Shown: positions 9,091 through 17,580, counted from the first letter of the stretch. The stretch is 64,000 bases of DNA from Aeromonas piscicola (GCF_000820005.1 NZ_CDBL01000044.1:112406-176405); one strand, 5' to 3'. Numbers and translations are program-made. Notes: generated from the letters alone by a model not told the origin.

Positions 9091-9120
9091 CAACAAGGGC
9101 ACCCTCGGGTGCCCTTGTTG
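9091..9120. terminator. Hairpin downstream of folK
   Basis: A 14-bp perfect stem (CAACAAGGGCACCC pairing with GGGTGCCCTTGTTG, loop TC). The T-run is poor on both strands, so it may act mainly as an RNA 3' stabiliser of the fol transcript. Confidence 0.65.
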
Positions 9121-9122
9121 AT

Positions 9123-9632
9123 TCAGTGATGTTGCAGCTCGCACGCTTCCCAGTGAAAGGGGATGGGGCAGAGTCGCTGGGAGGTCTTGTCATAACCCTG
9201 CCACAGCTCGCCCAGCGTGCGACCATCGACCGGGTGGCGCAGGCTCGGTGCCAGTTCGGCCATCGGCCAGAGCACGAAGGCATTGGTGAGGATCTCGCCG
9301 CGGGGCAGGGCGACCGGCGCCTCGCAGACCAGATCGCCATAGAGCAGCAGATCCAGGTCCAGGGTGCGCGGAGCGAACTTCTTGGCATCCGGCTCGCGGC
9401 CGTGGGCGAACTCCATGGCTCGTAGCCGTTGGCACAGGGTTGCCAGCGGCAGGTCTGTGTCGGCGCCGACCACCAGGTTGTAGAAGGGGCGGCCATTGAA
9501 GCCCACTGCCTCGCTCTCGAATATCCGGGAGACAGCCAGCTCGCCAAACTCCGCCTGCAGGGCGTCGAGTCCGGCGCGGATGTGGTGCTCACGCTCTATG
9601 TTCGAGCCCAGGCTGATATAGATGCGGGTCAT
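9123..9632 (-). CDS. folK: 2-amino-4-hydroxy-6-hydroxymethyldihydropteridine pyrophosphokinase
   Basis: HPPK, 169 residues, transfers pyrophosphate from ATP to 6-hydroxymethyl-dihydropterin in folate synthesis. The start YISLGSNIEREHHIRAGLDA and the signature FAPRTLDLDLLLYGD (ATP/Mg-binding Asp pair; family pattern RxxRTLDLDLLL) are present, as is FYNLVVGADT. It follows folB on the same strand with about 50 bp between, so the two probably form a folB-folK operon carrying consecutive branch steps of the pathway. Confidence 0.95.
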   Translation of the reverse strand: MTRIYISLGSNIEREHHIRAGLDALQAEFGELAVSRIFESEAVGFNGRPFYNLVVGADTDLPLATLCQRLRAMEFAHGREPDAKKFAPRTLDLDLLLYGDLVCEAPVALPRGEILTNAFVLWPMAELAPSLRHPVDGRTLGELWQGYDKTSQRLCPIPFHWEACELQHH

Positions 9633-9684
9633 GCGGCGCTCCCTGTCATCGAGTTGGCACCCTGACGGATATAGAGGGTGGCCA

Positions 9685-10056
9685 TCAGTTGGCGCTCGTG
9701 GCCGGGGTACGGTGGCGCAGGATCTCGACCCCGACGCCGGCGGTATTGGGTACGGCGCCCGGTTTGGTCAGGGTGACCTTGACCCATTGTACCCGCTCAT
9801 CGGCCAGCACCAGCATGGCGACCTGCTCGGCCATGGTTTCGACCAGCTCCACCACCTTGCTGGAGGCGTGATCACAAATCTTGCGAGAGAGGGTGGCGTA
9901 ATCCAGTGCCAGATTGATATCGTCGGTTGCTGCGGCGGGACGGTTGTCAAAGCCCATTTCGAGGTCGAAACAGAGCTTCTGGCGAATGCCTTTCTCCCAC
10001 TCATAGACACCAATAGTGGTCAAAACCTCGAGTCCGCGAATAAACACCTTGTCCAT
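9685..10056 (-). CDS. folB: Dihydroneopterin aldolase
   Basis: FolB, 123 residues, cleaves 7,8-dihydroneopterin to 6-hydroxymethyl-dihydropterin and glycolaldehyde. The characteristic start DKVFIRGLEVLTTIGVYEWE and the conserved LDYATLSRKI with downstream VELVETMAEQVAMLVL are seen, and the Lys of VKVTLTKPGAVPNT matches the catalytic Lys. The gene is divergent from plsY, an arrangement widespread in gammaproteobacteria. Confidence 0.95.
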   Translation of the reverse strand: MDKVFIRGLEVLTTIGVYEWEKGIRQKLCFDLEMGFDNRPAAATDDINLALDYATLSRKICDHASSKVVELVETMAEQVAMLVLADERVQWVKVTLTKPGAVPNTAGVGVEILRHRTPATSAN

Positions 10057-10225
10057 GACAGTACTTCTTCTTTACTCTTGATGGGCTGTGATAACAGCGC
10101 AGGGATGCAGGCCTGGCAACCAGTTTGCCGCGCGGTCGGTTTGGGCGACACGCTTTTGGGCAACGCCAAGCCAGAGAATGTGGCCCGCATCATACCCCAT
10201 TCATATCGTGGTAAAAACGACCAAG

Positions 10226-10888
10226 ATGACGGCCCTGACGATTTTGATGATTATTCTGGCCTACCTGGGCGGCTCGCTGTCCAGTGCCGTGCTGGTTTCC
10301 CGCATCACGGGTCTGCCGGATCCTCGCGATCATGGCTCCCACAACCCGGGTGCGACCAATGTGTTGCGCCTCGGTGGCCGTGTGGCTGCCGTTGTGGTGT
10401 TGCTGCTCGACGTGCTCAAGGGCACGGCCCCCGTCTATCTCGCCTGGTATCTGCAAATCAAACCCGTCTACCTCGGCTTCATCGGGGTGGCAGCCTGCCT
10501 CGGCCACATGTACCCCATCTTCTTCCACTTCCGGGGCGGCAAGGGGGTGGCGACGGCACTCGGCACCATGATGCCCATCGGCTTTACCATGGGCGGGGCC
10601 GTAATCGGTACCTGGCTGGTCGTGCTGCTGGTGAGCGGCTACTCCTCGCTGGCCTCCATCATTACCGTGCTGCTGACGCCGCTCTTTACCTACCTGCTCA
10701 AACCCGAATACACGCTGCCGGTCTCGCTGCTCTCCTGCCTCATTCTGATCCGCCATCACGAGAATATCTCCCGTCTGCTGAAAGGGGAGGAGCCCAGAGT
10801 CTGGGGCCGCCCGGCGCAGCCCGGCCAGGAAGAAGTAGGGGAAATGGATGATGTTGCGCAAAAAAGAGACGAACGAGACAAAAAGTGA
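10226..10888 (+). CDS. plsY: Acyl-phosphate:glycerol-3-phosphate acyltransferase
   Basis: An inner-membrane enzyme that makes lysophosphatidate from acyl-phosphate and glycerol-3-phosphate. The family motifs are visible: [12 protein letters not shown] with [17 protein letters not shown] (motif 1), [14 protein letters not shown] (motif 2, phosphate-binding loop) and [14 protein letters not shown] (motif 3). Five membrane segments are evident. The frame is open from 10088, but homology starts at the ATG at 10226, giving 220 residues. The tRNA promoter immediately follows the stop codon. Confidence 0.95.
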   Translation: MTALTILMIILAYLGGSLSSAVLVSRITGLPDPRDHGSHNPGATNVLRLGGRVAAVVVLLLDVLKGTAPVYLAWYLQIKPVYLGFIGVAACLGHMYPIFFHFRGGKGVATALGTMMPIGFTMGGAVIGTWLVVLLVSGYSSLASIITVLLTPLFTYLLKPEYTLPVSLLSCLILIRHHENISRLLKGEEPRVWGRPAQPGQEEVGEMDDVAQKRDERDKK

Positions 10889-10897
10889 AATTTCCCG

Positions 10898-10926
10898 TTG
10901 ACCACCTGCCCTAAAATCCGTTTAAT
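10898..10926 (+). promoter_or_regulatory. Sigma-70 promoter of the Phe-Thr-Phe-Asn tRNA operon
   Basis: -35 TTGACC at 10898-10903 and -10 TTTAAT at 10921-10926 are separated by 17 bp. A GC-rich discriminator (AGCGCCC) follows, as in stringently controlled stable-RNA promoters. The start point would be only a few bases before the first tRNA. Confidence 0.7.
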
Positions 10927-10935
10927 AGCGCCCAC

Positions 10936-11011
10936 GCCCAGATAGCTCAGTCGGTAGAGCAGGGGATTGAAAATCCCCGTGTCGGCGGTTCGATTCCGTC
11001 TCTGGGCACCA
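10936..11011 (+). tRNA. tRNA-Phe (GAA), copy 1
   Basis: A 76-nt cloverleaf with encoded CCA, acceptor GCCCAGA/TCTGGGC, anticodon loop TTGAAAA with GAA, and T-loop TTCGATT. Identical to the second copy at 11150. Confidence 0.98.
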
Positions 11012-11063
11012 AAATTTGGTGCCATGAAATAAAAATGTGTTCATGCACAAAGGTTTAAAGTGT

Positions 11064-11139
<76 letters not shown>

Positions 11140-11149
11140 TTTATATATT

Positions 11150-11225
11150 GCCCAGATAGCTCAGTCGGTAGAGCAGGGGATTGAAAATCCCCGTGTCGGC
11201 GGTTCGATTCCGTCTCTGGGCACCA
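11150..11225 (+). tRNA. tRNA-Phe (GAA), copy 2
   Basis: Identical over all 76 nt to the copy at 10936, separated from tRNA-Thr by 10 bp. The pair is a tandem duplication around tRNA-Thr. Confidence 0.98.
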
Positions 11226-11233
11226 AGTACAAT

Positions 11234-11309
11234 TCCTCCTTAGTTCAGTCGGTAGAACGGCGGACTGTTAATCCGTATGTCGCTGGTTCAAGTCCAGCAG
11301 GAGGAGCCA
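11234..11309 (+). tRNA. tRNA-Asn (GTT)
   Basis: 76 nt, acceptor TCCTCCT/AGGAGGA, anticodon loop CTGTTAA, CCA encoded. Last gene of the tRNA operon. A degenerate relative lies about 3 kb downstream at 14237. Confidence 0.98.
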
Positions 11310-11313
11310 ACAC

Positions 11314-11343
11314 AAAAGCCCAGCAGCAATGCTGGGCTTTTTC
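11314..11343 (+). terminator. Terminator of the tRNA operon
   Basis: AAAAGCCCAGCA, a short loop, TGCTGGGCTTTTT. The stem is perfect with a T-run directly after tRNA-Asn. The 250 bp from here to 11599 shows no gene or clear regulatory site to me. Confidence 0.9.
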
Positions 11344-11599
11344 TATGCCTGTTTGCCACGGCCATTGTCACCTGAGTGTTGCGCAATAAGTGTGCGCCTG
11401 AGGAACAAGCTGTCGCATCCATCCCCCTTCTTCCTTCCCTGTCAGTGACTTGCCTTTTGTTTCTCGCCTAGTATGGTGACGTGCCGGGCGTTTTGCCGCG
11501 CCGCTTTCCCTGCGTCTGACCCGCCGTATCCGCCATGGCCTTGTGCACCATGACTCTCTATCTGGCGAGGGCGGGACATATTTGTGATCGAGGTAATGT

Positions 11600-12943
11600 A
11601 TGAATGCAACCGAGCTTTGGCAGCTGTCTCCCGAGCAGTTCAATGAGTGGCGCCGGGAGAATGACTATCCCTTGATTTGGGATCTGCTGGTGGCCTCGCT
11701 GCCCTATTTCAGCGACTGGATGACAGAGCAGAAAATAGAGAAAAGCGTCATCTTCCAGATCGGTATCGCTCGTTTCATCAGCTCGCGATCCGTGCTCAGC
11801 CTCTGCGTCTACATGAGCGACGACAAGATAAGGCTGTATGAAACCGCCTCGATCGCGCTGGAATCGCTGCGCAAGAGCGGTCTCATCCGCTCAGAGACGC
11901 GTTTTGAACCCTATTGCATGTGGCTGGCCGGCAAGCATGGCAAAGATGAGGTGAAGAGGGTGCAGAGCCTGCTCTCCGTCTCCGAGAACAACAAGGGGGA
12001 GGCGCAGGTGCTGGGCAAGCATCGCCTGCTCAACATCGGCGGCGTCGAGCTGAAGAGCCCCATCATCTCCGGCCGGTTGCTCGATTTCACCTGCCTCGAC
12101 GAGCTCTCGCTGGATGGCGCCGTCAACAACTCCAAGGTCTATCTGTGGCACTGTTCGGCCAAGGGCGTACGGGTCAATGGCGGCGTGATCGGGCTCGATC
12201 TGTTCGATTCCCTGCTGTGGGATCACCGGGCCTGGGCCAAGAAGCGGGAGCTGGCGCTGGAGGACGGGGTATTTCAGGACTTCACAATAGAGTGCGAGGA
12301 GATCCGTTTTCACTCCTCCCGGGCCGTGCTGAAAAACTTCAACGTACGTGCCAAGAACTTCGACGCCACCATGGAGCATACCAATCTGGACAAGGTGCAG
12401 GTGGCCTATAACGAGAACGGCCGGATCGATCACAGCGAGGCCAGCAAGTTGTACCGCAACGCCAAGCGGCTCTTCTCCAGCGTGGGGGATACCGTCGATG
12501 CCGGTGAGTGCTATTACCAGGAGAAGCTGCATGAGATGAAGTCCCTGGCAAGCCCGAGGGAGCTGTTCAAGGAACGCTGGCTGCGCAGCGGCCCGCTGAG
12601 AAAGGGGTGGCTCTCCCTGCTCTGTTATTTGAAGTGCGGCTCCAAGTTTGTCAGCTTCATTACCTGGGGCTTTGGCGAGCGGCCCATAAGAAGCCTGCTG
12701 ATGTCGATGGTGGTCATACTGCTGGCGACCCTGACCTATTTTCTGGCGCCCGCCTCGGTCACCTATCACCATCTGGGGCGCTCACTCTACTTCAGCATTG
12801 TGACCTTCGTGACCCTGGGTTACGGCGACATTTCCCAGACTTCTTCCCCGCTGCAGCTGCTGTCGGCCATCGAAGCCTTCAGCGGCATGTTTCTGACCGG
12901 CCTGTTCCTCGCGGGATTTGCGTCGAAAACCAAGCAGTATTGA
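11600..12943 (+). CDS. K+-channel-like membrane protein with a long cytoplasmic N-terminal domain
   Basis: A 447-residue protein. The C-terminal ~90 residues are a two-TM ion-channel module: TM1 at about residues 366-384, a pore helix with the selectivity filter TLGYGD at about 405-410, and TM2 at about 418-440. This predicts a tetrameric K+-selective pore. The first ~340 residues are soluble; their middle part is rich in short alternating strands (for example VELKSPIISGRLLDFTCLDE and SKVYLWHCSAKGVRVNGG) suggestive of a beta-helix or pentapeptide-like solenoid. I recognise no RCK domain or cyclic-nucleotide domain. The gating signal is unknown. The gene stands alone between the tRNA operon and small accessory genes. 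Confidence 0.8.
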   Translation: MNATELWQLSPEQFNEWRRENDYPLIWDLLVASLPYFSDWMTEQKIEKSVIFQIGIARFISSRSVLSLCVYMSDDKIRLYETASIALESLRKSGLIRSETRFEPYCMWLAGKHGKDEVKRVQSLLSVSENNKGEAQVLGKHRLLNIGGVELKSPIISGRLLDFTCLDELSLDGAVNNSKVYLWHCSAKGVRVNGGVIGLDLFDSLLWDHRAWAKKRELALEDGVFQDFTIECEEIRFHSSRAVLKNFNVRAKNFDATMEHTNLDKVQVAYNENGRIDHSEASKLYRNAKRLFSSVGDTVDAGECYYQEKLHEMKSLASPRELFKERWLRSGPLRKGWLSLLCYLKCGSKFVSFITWGFGERPIRSLLMSMVVILLATLTYFLAPASVTYHHLGRSLYFSIVTFVTLGYGDISQTSSPLQLLSAIEAFSGMFLTGLFLAGFASKTKQY

Positions 12944-13078
12944 TGACATCGCCGACCTGTCTGGGCCGTCATGCCCCGACAGGTCGCGCTCCCTCAGCAC
13001 CGCCACTGAGGGCTGGATCGTGCCGAGCAAGCCACCGCAATCACCCCGTATCGTGCTCACTCCCAGGTCAGCATCTTG

Positions 13079-13411
13079 TCACCTTGCCGGCGTGATGCCC
13101 TGCATCTTCAGCCAGAACGCCTCCTGACAGGGGTTGTGGAACAGCTTGCGTGGCGGTGTGATGGGCATGTGGCTGATGACAACTCGATAGCTTATCCAGC
13201 ATTCGGCGCACAGCTGTTCTGAGGGGACCTGGTCCTGCTCTCTCTGATGACAGATGACGACCCCATTGGCGAACCAATAGGTGGTTTGCTGGTGCTGGAT
13301 CAGGGTGCCACTCTCGTCATGCTCGCTATAGTGCTCACTCTGCTGGCGTGTGATGGTCGCCGGCCCAGGTTGCCGATGGATGGCCTTGATATAGGTAATG
13401 AGCTGATTCAT
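13079..13411 (-). CDS. Hypothetical protein, 110 aa
   Basis: An open frame from the ATG at 13411 (MNQLITYIKAIHRQPG start) to the stop at 13079. It is soluble and His/Gln-rich, with a central FANGVVICHQREQDQV and a single C-AEC pair (LCAECW). No family recognised. The upstream part of the longer frame (to 13693) is antisense to the DfsB-like gene and is not used. No strong ribosome-binding site is evident, so coding status is only probable. The 135 bp between this gene and the channel gene holds a 9-bp inverted repeat (CGACCTGTC...GACAGGTCG) without a T-run. Confidence 0.45.
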   Translation of the reverse strand: MNQLITYIKAIHRQPGPATITRQQSEHYSEHDESGTLIQHQQTTYWFANGVVICHQREQDQVPSEQLCAECWISYRVVISHMPITPPRKLFHNPCQEAFWLKMQGITPAR

Positions 13412-13541
13412 CGTCGTGCTTGTTTGTGATGGGAGCCGCAGCGTTTGGACGCCGGCCGCAGATGTCGCGAGCTTAGCGCTCGGCGCCGCTGGCGGCAATC
13501 CCGACCGGGCGGCAGGGTGACAGGCATGAAGGAGGACAGTG

Positions 13542-14057
13542 ATGGGGATCCCCAGCAACAAGGTCGAGCTGCTGCTCGCCATCGACACTAATTTTGGCAA
13601 GTTGCTCAAGGCCTTGCTGGCGGTACCCGAGAGCCGGGTGCAGGAGCTGGTGATGGAGGGCCACAGCAAGGGCACCCGCATGAGCGTGGCCAATCTGGTG
13701 GCCTACCTCGTCGGCTGGAATGAGCTGGTGATCAAGTGGATCGAGCGGGATGCGGCGGGCCTGTCGGTGGATTTTCCCGAGACTGGCTTTAAGTGGAACG
13801 AGCTGGGCAGGCTGGCCCAAAAATTCTATCGGGATCATGAGGGGCTGGCCTATCCGGCACTGCTGGCCCGGCTGATGGCGGCCAGGACTCGTATCGTCGA
13901 GCTGATCGGGCTGCGCAGCGACGATGAGCTGTATGGTCGCCTCTGGTATGAGCAGTGGACTCTGGGGCGAATGATCCAGTTCAACACAGCCTCTCCCTAC
14001 CACAATGCCAACGGGCGGTTGCGCAAGTGGTTGAAGGACGCGGGTGTGAAGGGGTAG
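13542..14057 (+). CDS. ClbS/DfsB-family (DUF1706) four-helix-bundle protein
   Basis: A 171-residue protein. MSVANLVAYLVGWNELVIKW with the downstream YRDHEGLAYPALLARL and YEQWTLGRMIQFNTASPYHNA fit the ClbS/DfsB (DinB-like) family. ClbS itself hydrolyses the genotoxin colibactin and protects its producer; most relatives have no known substrate. Start chosen at the ATG at 13542, with GGAGG about 6 bases upstream, over the overlapping GTG at 13539. No colibactin-type genes are nearby. Confidence 0.75.
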   Translation: MGIPSNKVELLLAIDTNFGKLLKALLAVPESRVQELVMEGHSKGTRMSVANLVAYLVGWNELVIKWIERDAAGLSVDFPETGFKWNELGRLAQKFYRDHEGLAYPALLARLMAARTRIVELIGLRSDDELYGRLWYEQWTLGRMIQFNTASPYHNANGRLRKWLKDAGVKG

Positions 14058-14236
14058 ATCCCGCCTTTGAGTGCCGATGGCGCGTCTGGCCTTGGGGTCA
14101 GGCCGACCCGCATTGTTTCACTGGCAAGTCCCAGTTGTTATACTGCCGCCCCGTCCTCTCGCCGGGCAGGGCGTACCGGCCGGCTCTTTGGCGCGAGACA
14201 GGCAGACTGGACAGGATCGTCCGGCAACCCATTTTT

Positions 14237-14312
14237 TCCTCCTTGTTTCAGCCGGCAGAGCGGCGAATCGTCAATCCGTATGGCACGGGTTCGAGCCCAG
14301 CAGGAGGAGCCA
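14237..14312 (+). pseudogene. Degenerate tRNA-Asn copy with GTC in the anticodon position
   Basis: 76 nt that align without gaps to tRNA-Asn at 11234, with 62 identical positions by my count. The acceptor stem and encoded GCCA end are intact, but the D-stem, anticodon stem and T-stem carry mismatches, the anticodon reads GTC (Asp) and the universal T33 is C. It is therefore unlikely to work as a tRNA. A strong hairpin follows at 14317, so it may still be transcribed as a tRNA-like RNA. It occupies most of the gene-free stretch 14058-14404. Confidence 0.75.
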
Positions 14313-14316
14313 TTCA

Positions 14317-14346
14317 AGGAGCCCTTGTCGCAAGACAAGGGCTCCT
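14317..14346 (+). terminator. Hairpin after the tRNA-like sequence
   Basis: A 13-bp perfect stem (AGGAGCCCTTGTC, loop GCAA, GACAAGGGCTCCT) starts 5 bp after the tRNA-like 3' end. The T-run is short and interrupted. Confidence 0.7.
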
Positions 14347-14404
14347 GCTTTATGGGTGCCATAACAACAATACTCACCACACAGCGACAGACTTCAGGAT
14401 TGGT

Positions 14405-15577
14405 ATGGAAAATCAAGTAGTTAAAGATTCTCGCCAGAGTGTCACCTCCCTTCGCAGCTGGCTGGAGCCGGTACTGGTGCTGGCCATCCTCGGCAGCCTG
14501 TTTGGTTACCTCGGCAGCCAGATGGGGCTCTCCGCCCTGGTCAATACCCTGTTCAACACCGCCCATCAGCTGTTGCTCAATACGGTGCTCTTCATCATGG
14601 GCATTACCGTATTGTCGGGGGCGCTGAGTCAGCTGCTCAGCGAGTTCGGGGTGATCCGCCTGCTGGAGGTGCTGCTGGCGCCTTTGATGAAGCCCATCTT
14701 CCGCCTGCCTGGGCGCACCGCCCTGGCGGCCCTGATGACCTTCTTCTCCGACAATCCGGCGGTGATCAGCCTCGCCAAGGACAGCCGCTTTCGCAAGGGC
14801 TTCACCCCTTGGCAGCTGGTCTCGCTCACCAACTTCGGCACCGCCTTCGGCATGGGGCTGATCGTGGTGACCTTCATGGCCACCCTGCAACTGCCGAGCG
14901 GGGAATCCACCGCCAGTGCAGCCCTGATTGGTCTGCTCGGCGCCCTCATCGGCTCTGTGGTCTCGACCCGGCTGATGCAGCGCATGATCCGCCCGCTGGT
15001 GGGGGAAACCCTGATTGATGACGAGGCCGTGAGCGTGGGCGCCAAGCCGGGTCTGAGTCAGGAAGCGGCCCCCACCTGGCTGCGGGTGCTCAATGCCCTG
15101 CTCGATGGCGGCAAGTCCGGGGTGGAGCTGGGGATGGCGGTGATCCCCGGGGTGCTCATCATCAGCACCTTTGTGATGCTGCTGACCTTCGGCCCGGGCG
15201 AGCAGGGTTACAGTGGCGAGGCCTTCCAGGGGGTGGCGCTGCTGCCCGTGCTGGCGGCCAAGGTGGGCTGGCTGTTCGAGCTGTTGTTCGGCTTCACCCA
15301 TGCCGAGCTGGTGGCCTTCCCCGTGACCTCGCTGGGGGCGGTCGGGGCAGCCATGTCGCTGGTACCCCCCTTCATCGGCAAGGGCTGGATCACTGGCAAC
15401 GAGGTGGCGGTGTTCACCGCCATGGGCATGTGCTGGAGCGGTTTTCTCAGCACTCATACCGCCATGCTGGATGCGCTCGGCTATCGTCATCTCACCTCCC
15501 GCGCCATAGTGGCCCACACCATAGGTGGCCTGTGCGCCGGGGTGGCGGCCCATCAGCTCTACCTCTGGCTGGGGTGA
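14405..15577 (+). CDS. Nucleoside-recognition (Gate)-domain inner-membrane protein
   Basis: A 390-residue polytopic membrane protein. FFSDNPAVISLAKDSRFRKG followed by LTNFGTAFGMGLIVVTFMAT and, in the second half, KSGVELGMAVIPGVLIISTF are the kind of half-repeats seen in Gate-domain (YjiH / CD0519-like) proteins, relatives of SpmA/SpmB and of nucleoside transporters. The substrate is unknown. The frame extends upstream into the tRNA-like region; I start at the ATG at 14405, where the membrane protein begins and AGGA lies about 6 bases upstream. Confidence 0.75.
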   Translation: MENQVVKDSRQSVTSLRSWLEPVLVLAILGSLFGYLGSQMGLSALVNTLFNTAHQLLLNTVLFIMGITVLSGALSQLLSEFGVIRLLEVLLAPLMKPIFRLPGRTALAALMTFFSDNPAVISLAKDSRFRKGFTPWQLVSLTNFGTAFGMGLIVVTFMATLQLPSGESTASAALIGLLGALIGSVVSTRLMQRMIRPLVGETLIDDEAVSVGAKPGLSQEAAPTWLRVLNALLDGGKSGVELGMAVIPGVLIISTFVMLLTFGPGEQGYSGEAFQGVALLPVLAAKVGWLFELLFGFTHAELVAFPVTSLGAVGAAMSLVPPFIGKGWITGNEVAVFTAMGMCWSGFLSTHTAMLDALGYRHLTSRAIVAHTIGGLCAGVAAHQLYLWLG

Positions 15578-15590
15578 GGTAACAATCAGC

Positions 15591-15614
15591 AAAAGGGCGC
15601 CGAGGCGCCCTTTT
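15591..15614. terminator. Bidirectional terminator between the Gate-domain gene and cheV
   Basis: AAAAGGGCGCC-GA-GGCGCCCTTTT, a perfect stem with A/T-runs on both sides, between convergent genes. Confidence 0.9.
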
Positions 15615-15638
15615 GCTTGTGTGGCCGTGTCGACGGCC

Positions 15639-16652
15639 TTACAGATTGCCTGGTTTGGGGATGGGGATGCCGAGCAGGAAGTTGTCCATCATGCCGACCA
15701 TGCGCCCCAGCTCGGGTTTGGTGATGGTGTCGTTGGCCCCCAGCTGCAGCGCCTTCTGGCGGTTGTCATCACTCATCAGCGACGAGAACATGACGATGGG
15801 GGTGGTCTTGAAGGCAGGGGTATCCCGCAGCCGTTTGAGCAGGTGCATGCCGTCCATGCGGGGCATCTCGACGTCTGTGATGATGCCGCTGACGAACTCG
15901 GCCACCGGGATCTTCTCCTCCTGCGACAGGCGGTCGAACTCCATCAGCATCTCCAGCCCATCCCCCCCATCCTTGGCGGTCACCACGTTGTAGCCCGCGG
16001 TGCGCAACGTGGTCTCTATCATCTTGCGGATGAAGGCGGAGTCGTCGACCACCAGCACCGTCTTGGCCTGGCGCAGTGCCATCATGCGATCGTCTATGAT
16101 GACCTTGCGATCCTGGGTCACATCGTACTTCTCCATGCTCAGCTCTGGGTTGATATCGGCGATGATCTTCTCGAAGTCGAGGATCATGATGAGGTTGCCA
16201 TCCCGCCTGACCACGGCCACCACGCAATCATTCTCGCCCGCCTCCAGAAACTGGCTGGGGGACTCCACATCCTCCCAGGATACCCGGTGGATCCTGCTGA
16301 CGCTGTCGATGAGGAAGCCGTTCGCCATCTTGTTGAAGTCGGTGACTATGACCACCTTGTTGTTGGGGTCCGGGTTGGTCTTGATGCCAAGCCAACCTGC
16401 GAGATCCACCAGCGGGATCAGCCGCTCGCGCAGGGAGAATACACCCACCATGTGGCGTTGGGCGTTGGGGTAGTCTGTGGTCTCAGGTACCCGGATCACC
16501 TCGCGCACCTTGGCGACGTTGATGCCGTAATAGGCGATCTTTTCCCTGCCATCAGGTAGCTGCTTCTTGAGGTGAAATTCGATGATCTCGAGCTCGTTGG
16601 TACCGCTCTCGGTCAGGATGGATTTACGCTCTTCCCCGTCTTTGGACATCAT
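15639..16652 (-). CDS. cheV: Chemotaxis coupling protein CheV (CheW domain plus receiver domain)
   Basis: A 337-residue protein in two parts. Residues ~20-175 form a CheW-like domain (YGINVAKVREVIRVPETTDY, FSLRERLIPLVDLAGWLG). Residues ~195-330 form a response-regulator receiver domain: VLVVDDSAFIRKMIETTL supplies the acidic pocket, IITDVEMPRMDG the phospho-acceptor Asp, MFSSLM the conserved Ser and GANDTITKPEL the Lys. CheV links chemoreceptors to CheA and is thought to adapt the signal by phosphorylation. It is monocistronic, away from any main che cluster. Confidence 0.93.
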   Translation of the reverse strand: MMSKDGEERKSILTESGTNELEIIEFHLKKQLPDGREKIAYYGINVAKVREVIRVPETTDYPNAQRHMVGVFSLRERLIPLVDLAGWLGIKTNPDPNNKVVIVTDFNKMANGFLIDSVSRIHRVSWEDVESPSQFLEAGENDCVVAVVRRDGNLIMILDFEKIIADINPELSMEKYDVTQDRKVIIDDRMMALRQAKTVLVVDDSAFIRKMIETTLRTAGYNVVTAKDGGDGLEMLMEFDRLSQEEKIPVAEFVSGIITDVEMPRMDGMHLLKRLRDTPAFKTTPIVMFSSLMSDDNRQKALQLGANDTITKPELGRMVGMMDNFLLGIPIPKPGNL

Positions 16653-16860
16653 GGCGACTCTCGTGCTTCTGGTTGCGCTGGCAGCACCGGCTGCGGTTTT
16701 CCCTCAGTATAGGAATGGATCCGCCCACACTGGGGAGATCCACACAAGATGGCCCACATAACTGCTTGATCCGGCAGACAGGAAGGCGCGTAACAGCTTA
16801 ACAGGGAAAGAAAGAGGTGATGGAGAAGGGCATCACACTCACCGCAAACAGGAGCCGAAC

Positions 16861-17580
16861 ATGAATGAGGGCGTAGTGGTGATAGGAGCCGGGGGCGCTA
16901 TAGGTCAGGCGCTGGTGGCCCGCTGGCTGGCGACAGGGGCCGGTTCCGTCATGGCGGTCAGCCGGCAGCCGGCCCCCGCCTCGCGTGATGATCCCCGCCT
17001 GCATTGGCTGGCTTGTGATTACAGCGATCAGCAGATGGCTGACGTGGTGGCTCGTATCGCCACTCTGGCCCCGAGACTGCATCGGCTGGTGATCTGCAAC
17101 GGCATCCTGCATCAGGGGGAGATCAAGCCGGAAAAGCGGCTGGAAGCGCTCGATGTCGAAGCCATGACTCGCCTCTACCAGACCAATGCCTTGCTGCCGC
17201 TGCGCTGGATCAACCAGCTGCTCCCGCTGCTTGGCGCCTCGCCCTGCACCCTGGCGGTGCTCAGCGCACGGGTCGGCAGCATAGGCGACAATCGGGCGGG
17301 GGGCTGGTATGGCTATCGCGCCTCCAAGGCGGCCCTCAATATGTTGCTCAAGTGCGCCGCCATCGAACTCGCCCGGCGAGCCCCGGGCGTCAAGCTGCTG
17401 GCGTTTCATCCGGGTACAGTGGATACCCCGCTCTCGCGCCCGTTTCACGCCAATGTGCCAGCCGGCAGCTTGCAGACGCCAGAGCAGGTAGCTCGCCATC
17501 TGGTGAGTCTGATGGATCGGCTGATGCCTGACGGCGAACTCAGCTATCTCGATTGGCGAGGTGAGCCTATCGAGTGGTAG
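16861..17580 (+). CDS. SDR-family oxidoreductase, C-factor-like
   Basis: A 239-residue short-chain dehydrogenase with nucleotide motif VVVIGAGGAIGQALVARWL, a modified ICNGIL in place of NNAG, SARVGSIGDN supplying the Ser, and YGYRASKAALNMLLK with catalytic Tyr and Lys. HPGTVDTPLSRPF is typical of the CsgA/YciK-like subgroup. Function unassigned. Its last 14 bases overlap the 3' end of tmcA on the other strand. Confidence 0.85.
   Translation: MNEGVVVIGAGGAIGQALVARWLATGAGSVMAVSRQPAPASRDDPRLHWLACDYSDQQMADVVARIATLAPRLHRLVICNGILHQGEIKPEKRLEALDVEAMTRLYQTNALLPLRWINQLLPLLGASPCTLAVLSARVGSIGDNRAGGWYGYRASKAALNMLLKCAAIELARRAPGVKLLAFHPGTVDTPLSRPFHANVPAGSLQTPEQVARHLVSLMDRLMPDGELSYLDWRGEPIEW

Noticed and set aside
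13412..13693. N-terminal extension of the 110-residue hypothetical protein
   Set aside because: This part is antisense to the DfsB-like gene and low in complexity (Ser/Thr/Pro), so the start at 13411 is used.
11234..14312. tRNA-Asn 3' end repeated at 14297-14312 as att sites of an integrative element
   Set aside because: Similarity covers the whole tRNA and not just its 3' end, and there is no integrase gene in between. A decayed paralogue is simpler, though an old island is not excluded.
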